Source: Oscillospiraceae bacterium (lineage in GTDB: Bacteria; Bacillota; Clostridia; Oscillospirales; JAKOTC01). From it: 19,347 nt of DNA. Below the pieces are notes generated by a model, which was given only the letters and a program-made list of their open reading frames with translations, was not told where the DNA came from and made no database searches. The DNA is taken from contig DAOPZJ010000051.1 in NCBI GenBank assembly GCA_035353335.1, positions 1-19,347 on the forward strand, given 5' to 3'. This document shows positions 14,670 through 19,347 of the stretch, in pieces; within the stretch, counting starts at the first letter, position 1; the number at the start of each line of letters is the position of its first letter. A program made the position numbers and the translations under genes.

Positions 14670-15992
14670 ATGGCATTCGAAGGTCTCAGCGAAAAACTCA
14701 GCGGCATCTTCAAAGCACTTAAAAACCGCGGAAAGCTGTCGGAAAACGATATCAAGGACGTCATGCGGCAGGTGCGCATCGCACTGCTCGAAGCCGACGT
14801 CAACTTCAAGGTCGCAAAGGATTTTGTCGCTAAAGCCGGCGAAAAATGCCTCGGCGCGGAAGTGCTCCAAAGTTTAACTCCCGCCCAACAGGTCATCAAG
14901 GTCGTCAACGCCGAACTGACCGAGCTGATGGGCAGCACGAACACCCGCATCAACTTTGCCTCCGTTCCGCCCACGATCATCATGTTATGCGGTCTCCAGG
15001 GCTGCGGTAAAACGACGCACTGCGCAAAACTCGGCTATCTGCTGCGGTCTCAGGGCAAACGCCCGCTGCTCGTCGCCTGCGATATTTATCGTCCCGCCGC
15101 CATCGACCAGCTTGTCACAATCGGAAAAAAAGCCGATCTGCCGGTGTTTGAGATGGGACAGACCGACCCCGTTAAAATCGCGAGAGAAGCCGTCAAGCAT
15201 GCCAAAGACCATGGAAACGACATCGTGATTCTCGATACCGCAGGCCGTCTGCACATTGACGAGACGATGATGGATGAATTGAAAAACGTCAAATCCGCCG
15301 TCAAGCCCAACGAGATCATGCTCGTTGTCGACGCGATGACCGGTCAGGACGCTGTAAACGTCGCAGAGAGCTTTAACGCCGCGCTCGGTATCGATGGTGT
15401 AATGGTAACAAAAATGGACTCCGACACCCGCGGCGGCGCCGCGCTGACCGTCAAAGCTGTCACCGGAAAACCGGTCAAATTTATCGGAGTCGGAGAAAAG
15501 ATCGACCAACTCGAGACCTTCCACCCCGACCGTATGGCAAGCCGGATCCTCGGTATGGGTGACGTGCTGACGTTGATTGAAAAAGCTGAATCGCAATTCG
15601 ACGAAGCCGAAGCCGAGAGAACGATTAAGAAACTCAAATCCAATAAATTTGATTTCAATGATTTGCGCGATCAATTCGCTAATATGAAAAAGATAGGCAA
15701 TCTCGCCGACATCATCGGCATGATTCCCGGTGCGGGCAAGATCAAGCAAGAAGACATCGACATGAAGCGATTCGGTAAAATTGATGCGATGATCTGCTCG
15801 ATGACACCTGCAGAGCGTTCCAACCCGAACTTGATAACCCCACCCCGCAAACGCCGCATTGCCGCCGGAAGCGGAACCAAGGTCGAAGACGTCAACCGTC
15901 TGCTCAAGCAGATAGATCAAATTCGCGACATGATGAAGCAGTTCGGCAAAAAAGGCGCAAATAAGAGAAGATTCCCCGGAATGGGATTTTAA
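14670..15992 (+). CDS. ffh: Ffh, signal recognition particle GTPase (SRP54)
   Basis: Protein part of the signal recognition particle. It binds 4.5S RNA and signal sequences and delivers ribosomes to FtsY at the membrane. It has 440 residues, the usual length. The N domain spans about 1-95. The G domain has the P-loop G-L-Q-G-C-G-K-T-T (108-116), D-T-A-G-R (189-193) and T-K-M-D (247-250). The M domain spans about 320-440, methionine- and basic-rich, with S-M-T-P-A-E-R, an RNA-binding R-K-R-R-I-A-A-G-S-G-T and the final F-P-G-M-G-F. The P-loop has Cys where Ser or Ala is more usual. The ribosome site is GGAG, 10 bases before the ATG. It is second in the operon after ylxM. Confidence 0.97.
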   Translation: MAFEGLSEKLSGIFKALKNRGKLSENDIKDVMRQVRIALLEADVNFKVAKDFVAKAGEKCLGAEVLQSLTPAQQVIKVVNAELTELMGSTNTRINFASVPPTIIMLCGLQGCGKTTHCAKLGYLLRSQGKRPLLVACDIYRPAAIDQLVTIGKKADLPVFEMGQTDPVKIAREAVKHAKDHGNDIVILDTAGRLHIDETMMDELKNVKSAVKPNEIMLVVDAMTGQDAVNVAESFNAALGIDGVMVTKMDSDTRGGAALTVKAVTGKPVKFIGVGEKIDQLETFHPDRMASRILGMGDVLTLIEKAESQFDEAEAERTIKKLKSNKFDFNDLRDQFANMKKIGNLADIIGMIPGAGKIKQEDIDMKRFGKIDAMICSMTPAERSNPNLITPPRKRRIAAGSGTKVEDVNRLLKQIDQIRDMMKQFGKKGANKRRFPGMGF

Positions 15993-15998
15993 CGGTTT

Positions 15999-16024
15999 CA
16001 ATCCGATTCGTTAACGAACGGTTG
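15999..16024 (+). other. Hairpin between ffh and rpsP
   Basis: A 10-bp stem with two single-base bulges around a TTAA loop; its centre is the palindrome TTCGTTAACGAA. No T-tract follows, so it is not a normal terminator. It may be a processing or mRNA-stability element. Confidence 0.45.
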
Positions 16025-16065
16025 AACATAAATCATCAACAACACACAAATTTGGAGGAATTCAA

Positions 16066-16311
16066 ATGTCAGTCAAAATCAGATTAAAGCGCACCGGCGC
16101 AAAAAAGGCCCCGTCTTACCGCGTTGTCGTGGCGGATTCGAGATTCCCGCGCGACGGCAGATTCATTGAGGAAATCGGTTTTTATAACCCGCTCACCGAA
16201 CCCTCTGTGTTTCAGGTAGATGGCGAAAAGGCCAAGAAATGGATCGCCAACGGCGCACAGCCGACCGATACCGTCAGAGTGCTGTTGAAGAAAAACGGCA
16301 TCATCGAATAA
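16066..16311 (+). CDS. rpsP: 30S ribosomal protein S16
   Basis: Ribosomal protein of the small subunit body, needed for 30S assembly. It has 81 residues, normal size. The family start is clear (M-S-V-K-I-R-L-K-R-T-G-A-K-K-A-P-S-Y-R-V-V-V-A-D, shown in pieces in the translation), as is the F-Y-N-P-L stretch. A strong ribosome site (GGAGG) precedes the ATG. It lies 73 bases after ffh, with a hairpin between, and 49 bases before khpA. Confidence 0.97.
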   Translation: MSVKIRLKRTGAKKAPSYRVVVADSRFPRDGRFIEEIGFYNPLTEPSVFQVDGEKAKKWIANGAQPTDTVRVLLKKNGIIE

Positions 16312-16360
16312 TCTAAGGGTTTTCTCCGAAAGGTGAAAGATCCGGAAAGGCATACCCGTA

Positions 16361-16594
16361 ATGGAAGAATTCATCACTTTACTTTTCAACGGGATCGTCA
16401 CCAGTCCCGATGAGATATCCATCGAGGTTTCGCAGCCGGATGCGTCGGGCGCGGTCATCTATACCGTTGGCGTCGCCGCCTGCGACATGGGGCGCGTGAT
16501 CGGAAAAAGCGGCAGAATGGTCCGCTGTCTCAAGACCCTCTTTAAGGCAGCCGCCGCAAGGCAGGGTCAAAACGCTTCGCTCGAAGTTAAATAG
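16361..16594 (+). CDS. khpA: KhpA, KH-domain RNA-binding protein (YlqC)
   Basis: Small single-KH-domain protein that binds RNA, usually as a partner of KhpB/Jag, and affects cell division and elongation in Firmicutes. It has 77 residues. The KH G-x-x-G loop is visible as G-R-V-I-G-K-S-G-R in the second half. The ribosome site is weak (AAAGG). It lies between rpsP and rimM, the standard place for this gene. Confidence 0.93.
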   Translation: MEEFITLLFNGIVTSPDEISIEVSQPDASGAVIYTVGVAACDMGRVIGKSGRMVRCLKTLFKAAAARQGQNASLEVK

Positions 16595-16604
16595 GATTAA
16601 AATA

Positions 16605-17126
16605 ATGCGCGATTACCTTGAACTCGGAAAAATCGTCTCCACTCATGGGTTGAGAGGCGAATTCAAGGTCGATTTGTGGTGCGACGGCCTAGCTTTTGCC
16701 GCGCAGTTCAAGACCCTGTATCTCGGCGCACAGCACGACATTTTAAAAATCACAAGCTGCCGCGGAACCGATGTACAGGCGATTGTCATGGCCGAAGGTT
16801 ATAGTCATGTTGACACTGCGAAAACCCTGGTCGGAAAAACCCTTTGGTTTGCGCGGAAAGACGCCGTCCTTGCTGACGGCAGTTTTTTTGAGGACGATCT
16901 GATTGGGCTCACGGTTATCGATGTTGCCTCCGGCGAAACCTACGGGAAAATCGCGCAGATTTACCGCACCGGAGCAAACGATGTCTACGCTGTACAGGAT
17001 AAAAGCGGCGTTGAAAAATTGTTCCCTGCCATCCCGCAGATCGTAAAAAACATCGATATACAAACCGAAACTATGACCATTTCCCCGATTCCCGGCATTT
17101 TCGACGGCGAAAATGAATCGCTATGA
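16605..17126 (+). CDS. rimM: RimM, 16S rRNA processing/30S maturation factor
   Basis: Factor that binds ribosomal protein S19 and helps mature the 3' domain of 16S rRNA. It has 173 residues, as usual. The N-terminal RimM domain opens with L-E-L-G-K-I-V-S-T-H-G-L-R-G-E. The C-terminal PRC-barrel-like domain starts at about 95 (D-L-I-G-L-T-V-I-D) and ends with L-F-P-A-I-P-Q-I-V-K-N-I-D. It starts 10 bases after khpA. Its stop overlaps the trmD start (ATGA at 17123-17126), pointing to translational coupling. Confidence 0.96.
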   Translation: MRDYLELGKIVSTHGLRGEFKVDLWCDGLAFAAQFKTLYLGAQHDILKITSCRGTDVQAIVMAEGYSHVDTAKTLVGKTLWFARKDAVLADGSFFEDDLIGLTVIDVASGETYGKIAQIYRTGANDVYAVQDKSGVEKLFPAIPQIVKNIDIQTETMTISPIPGIFDGENESL

Positions 17127-17824
17127 GAATTGATATTATGACCCTGTTCCCCGAAGTCTGCGCGGCTTTTACCGGCAGCAGCATCCTCGGACGGGCACAG
17201 CAAAAAAAGCTTGCAGAGATCCATTACCACAACATCCGCGACTATTCCGGGGATAAACATAACCGCGTCGACGACTATTCCTACGGCGGCGGTCCCGGCA
17301 TGATCATACGGCCGGAACCGGTCTATGCATGCTTTGAAGCCATCTGCAACGAATGCGGTTATCGTCCGAAAATGTTTTTCATGTCTCCGCAAGGTAAGAC
17401 CTTCTCGCAGATAAAAGCGTTCGAACTCTCGAAACTCGACGGATTCGCGATTCTGTGCGGCCATTATGAAGGCATTGATCAACGGGTCATAGAAAAGATC
17501 GTCGATGAGGAAATCTCCATCGGTGATTTTGTTCTGACCGGCGGCGAGCTCGCGGCAATGGTTGTCACCGATGCGACGGTACGCCTGATCGATGGCGTCC
17601 TCTCCGAACCGGAATGTTATCTCGGCGAAAGTCATGTCAACGGGTTGTTAGAGTACCCGCAATACACCAGACCCGAAGTTTGGCGGGATATGTCCGTTCC
17701 CGAGATCTTGATTTCCGGTCACCATGAAAACATTCAAAAATGGCGCAGGCAGAAATCCTTAGAAACTACGTTAAATAAACGGCCTGACATATTGAACGAA
17801 AAGGTTCCGAAACCCGGCAAATAG
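17123..17824 (+). CDS. trmD: TrmD, tRNA (guanine-N1-)-methyltransferase
   Basis: Essential SPOUT-class enzyme that uses S-adenosylmethionine to make m1G37 in tRNAs, preventing frameshifting. It has 233 residues. Family motifs are present: D-D-Y-S-Y-G-G-G-P-G-M near 50-60, M-S-P-Q-G-K-T-F, C-G-H-Y-E-G-I-D-Q-R-V at about 113-123 and S-I-G-D-F-V-L-T-G-G-E-L, which together form the trefoil-knot cofactor site. It is the last gene of the operon in view. The ribosomal protein L19 gene that usually follows is absent; ptsH with its own promoter comes instead. No strong terminator is visible after it. Confidence 0.97.
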   Translation: MRIDIMTLFPEVCAAFTGSSILGRAQQKKLAEIHYHNIRDYSGDKHNRVDDYSYGGGPGMIIRPEPVYACFEAICNECGYRPKMFFMSPQGKTFSQIKAFELSKLDGFAILCGHYEGIDQRVIEKIVDEEISIGDFVLTGGELAAMVVTDATVRLIDGVLSEPECYLGESHVNGLLEYPQYTRPEVWRDMSVPEILISGHHENIQKWRRQKSLETTLNKRPDILNEKVPKPGK

Positions 17825-17919
17825 AATTGTGACATTGCACAAAGGGTTAATTTTTACTTAGCGAACTTTGTCATATATTCTAAACTTAATCCGGATTTTC
17901 AAAAGAAATCGGTTTTGAG

Positions 17920-17948
17920 TTGACTGTTTTTAAAAAAAGGTTTATAAT
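17920..17948 (+). promoter_or_regulatory. Promoter of ptsH
   Basis: TTGACT (17920-17925), 17-base spacer, TATAAT (17943-17948). The leader to the ATG is about 100 bases and contains two mutually exclusive short hairpins around 17963-17983. Confidence 0.8.
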
Positions 17949-18057
17949 TAATATATGACTAAGCCCTTTCGGGCGCAATCCCGGAGTTTGGTTCATTATT
18001 TTTTGAAAGCGAACTTGAATCGAACATACCAAAACCTGCAAAAGGAAGGTCACAATA

Positions 18058-18324
18058 ATGGTATACAAAGATGTCATCGTCAGAAACAAGGTCGGTCTGC
18101 ACGCTAGACCTGCTACGTTCTTTATACAGAAAGCAAATGAGTACCGCTCTACAATATGGGTAGAAAAAGAGGAACGCCGTGTGAACGCAAAGAGCCTGCT
18201 CGGAGTACTCTCTCTCGGTATCATCGGCGGCTCCGGCGTACGCATCGTCGCCGACGGTTCCGATGAAAATGAAGCAGTGAACGCCCTGGTAGCTCTGCTC
18301 GAATCCGGTTTCGAAGAAAACTAA
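18058..18324 (+). CDS. ptsH: HPr phosphocarrier protein
   Basis: Phosphocarrier of the sugar phosphotransferase system, and in Firmicutes also a regulatory cofactor of CcpA. It has 88 residues. The active-site motif G-L-H-A-R-P-A contains His15, phosphorylated by enzyme I. Ser46 in N-A-K-S-L-L-G-V-L-S-L is the HPr kinase site, so both functions look preserved and this is HPr rather than a His15-less Crh. The ribosome site is AAGGAAGG, 8 to 9 bases before the ATG. No enzyme I gene follows; the gene stands alone between trmD and the FMN riboswitch. Confidence 0.95.
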   Translation: MVYKDVIVRNKVGLHARPATFFIQKANEYRSTIWVEKEERRVNAKSLLGVLSLGIIGGSGVRIVADGSDENEAVNALVALLESGFEEN

Positions 18325-18345
18325 ACTTAAAATTTAACTGAAATT

Positions 18346-18457
18346 CTCTTCAGGGCGGGGTGAGATTCCCCACCGGCGGTGACAGTCCGCGAGCGGATTT
18401 TCCGCAGAATCGGTGCAATCCCGATACCGACGGTATAAAGTCCGGATGAAAGAAGAG
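18346..18457 (+). promoter_or_regulatory. FMN riboswitch (RFN element)
   Basis: All conserved blocks of the RFN element appear in order: CAGGGCGGGGTGAGATTCCC, CACCGGCGGT, AGTCCGCGAGC, ATCGGTGCAATCCCGAT, ACCGACGGT and AGTCCGGATGAAAGAAGAG. The closing stem pairs CTCTT (18346-18350) with AAGAG (18453-18457). It precedes a terminator and ribU, so FMN binding should switch transcription off. Confidence 0.97.
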
Positions 18458-18478
18458 TTCACATTTTTGCGAGCCCTC

Positions 18479-18502
18479 GCCCTTGTTTTACAAGGGCTTT
18501 TT
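18479..18502 (+). terminator. Riboswitch-controlled terminator before ribU
   Basis: An 8-bp stem (GCCCTTGT with ACAAGGGC, 18479-18486 and 18490-18497) with a TTT loop and five Ts directly after. It lies 21 bases after the FMN aptamer and 36 bases before ribU, the normal arrangement for transcriptional control. Confidence 0.88.
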
Positions 18503-18538
18503 GTTTATTATATTTTTTTGAAAGGTTGCAAGATTAAA

Positions 18539-19099
18539 ATGAAACTTATTGCCAATAGAGCCTTTTCAACCAGAGGAATTACCACCATAGGTATTCTAAC
18601 GGCATTGTCGATTGTCTTGGTATTGTTCGCCCGCTTCCCACTGTTGATCTCATACCTCGAATACGAACCGGGCGATATTCCGATTTTAATCGGCACTTTT
18701 ATGTATGGCCCCGTTGTCGGTCTTGTGATTGCCGCAATCGTTTCGCTGGTTCAAGGTTTTACAGTCAGTGCCTCCAGCGGTTTATACGGAATTTTAATGC
18801 ATTTTATCGCCACAGGTACGCTGGTTCTGGTCGCCGGGATGATTTACGCATTCCATAAAACGCAAAAAGGCGCGATCGTGTCTCTCTCCGTCAGCGCTGC
18901 CGTTGAAATCGCCATCATGCTCGGTGCTAATGTTCTCATCACACCGCTCTTTTTGGGCATACCGAGATCGCAGGTTTTACCAATACTGCTTCCGATCATA
19001 TTACCGTTCAATTTAATTAAGTGTGCAATAAATTGCACGATTACGTTTTTTATTTATAAACCGCTCTCAAAGCGGATCAATTATCAGGCAAAGAAATAA
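18539..19099 (+). CDS. ribU: RibU, riboflavin-specific S component of an ECF transporter
   Basis: Membrane protein that binds riboflavin outside the cell and imports it with the shared ECF energy module (EcfT, EcfA, EcfA'), which is not encoded here. It has 186 residues with about five or six hydrophobic helices. The RibU signature L-E-Y-E-P-G-D-I-P-I-L-I-G-T-F-M-Y-G-P lies at about 40-58. The start is the ATG at 18539; AAAGG is 13 bases upstream, a long spacing, but earlier in-frame codons run through the riboswitch. Control by the FMN riboswitch independently supports riboflavin as the substrate. Confidence 0.95.
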   Translation: MKLIANRAFSTRGITTIGILTALSIVLVLFARFPLLISYLEYEPGDIPILIGTFMYGPVVGLVIAAIVSLVQGFTVSASSGLYGILMHFIATGTLVLVAGMIYAFHKTQKGAIVSLSVSAAVEIAIMLGANVLITPLFLGIPRSQVLPILLPIILPFNLIKCAINCTITFFIYKPLSKRINYQAKK

Positions 19100-19289
19100 T
19101 CTCCTCGGCAGTCTTTTCGGAAAGCATACTCACCCCCTCAAAGTTCATCGCATTTTTATAAAAAGCCTCGAGCTCATCATGACGTTTTTTTATTTTCTCA
19201 AGTCTCGCGCAGGCGCTCTCGAGGCGTTTTTCGATGGTGTTGTTATAAATGGAGAAAACAGTACCGAAATCCCGATATATGGGCCGCAT
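19077..19289 (-). CDS. Doubtful small protein gene, possibly a fragment
   Basis: A 70-codon open frame on the minus strand whose last 23 bases overlap the end of ribU tail to tail. The product is Lys/Glu-rich and looks helical (K-R-L-E-S-A-C-A-R-L-E-K-I-K-K-R-H-D-E-L), which reads more like protein than like a chance frame. However, no ribosome site precedes the ATG at 19289. The frame continues upstream only as S-R-P-K-F-Y to a stop. It may be a fragment or a gene with another start. I recognise no family. Confidence 0.35.
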   Translation of the reverse strand: MRPIYRDFGTVFSIYNNTIEKRLESACARLEKIKKRHDELEAFYKNAMNFEGVSMLSEKTAEEIISLPDN

Positions 19290-19347
19290 ATAAAATTTGG
19301 GTCTTGACTAGAACAGAGGGTTATCACGGAACAATTTCAAGAGGATG

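Noticed and set aside
14985..16001. 338-codon open frame on the minus strand across ffh
   Set aside because: It lies entirely within ffh on the opposite strand, reflects ffh codon use and has no own ribosome site or known domain.
16985..17635. 216-codon open frame on the minus strand across rimM and trmD
   Set aside because: Antisense to two conserved genes, with no supporting signals.
18413..18538. Extended N-terminus for ribU
   Set aside because: These codons fall within the FMN riboswitch and its terminator; RibU homology starts at the Met at 18539.

Overview
The window looks like a chromosomal segment of a spore-forming, low-to-medium GC Gram-positive bacterium of the class Clostridia, probably an uncultured Oscillospiraceae-like lineage. 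The basis is the ylxM-ffh-rpsP-khpA-rimM-trmD order, a spmA-spmB pair, a PyrR-attenuated pyrimidine locus, an AbrB-type regulator with a C-terminal CxxC pair, strong GGAGG ribosome sites and TTGACA/TATAAT promoters. No tRNA, rRNA, insertion sequence, prophage or CRISPR array is visible. The taxonomic placement is inference.

Layout. (1) 1-1168: the 3' part of a GH127-type (DUF1680) glycosidase. (2) 1257-3450, minus strand: a pyrR-uraA operon whose leader shows the three mutually exclusive hairpins of PyrR attenuation, behind a consensus promoter. (3) 3718-4688: a lipid/diacylglycerol kinase family gene with its own promoter. (4) 4750-8100: two tandem paralogous membrane-anchored SurA/parvulin-like proteins, each closed by a GC-rich hairpin; the hairpins are related in sequence. 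(5) 8110-10197, minus strand: spmA-spmB (spore maturation) followed by a PHP-domain phosphoesterase. (6) 10221-11722: an AbrB-like regulator followed 12 bases later by a URO-D superfamily protein, divergent from spmA. (7) 11736-14082, minus strand: a conserved small protein of unknown function, a cupin, a flavin reductase-like protein, a DUF3795 cysteine-rich protein and a decayed VOC-family gene. From about 12.1 kb on this block looks AT-richer and accessory. (8) 14213-17824: the SRP/ribosome-maturation operon ylxM-ffh-rpsP-khpA-rimM-trmD. (9) 17920-18324: ptsH (HPr) with its own promoter and leader. (10) 18346-19099: an FMN riboswitch with a terminator controlling ribU, then a doubtful small gene on the other strand.

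How the genes work together: pyrR and uraA sense and import pyrimidine. The paired parvulin-like proteins probably act outside the membrane in protein folding. ylxM to trmD supply membrane targeting, a ribosomal protein, 16S maturation and tRNA m1G37 methylation. The FMN riboswitch turns down riboflavin import when FMN is plentiful. I do not see a clearly new multi-gene system. The best candidates for a second look are the tandem parvulin-like pair with its co-duplicated terminators, the abrB/URO-D unit facing spmA, and the unassigned 99-residue protein.
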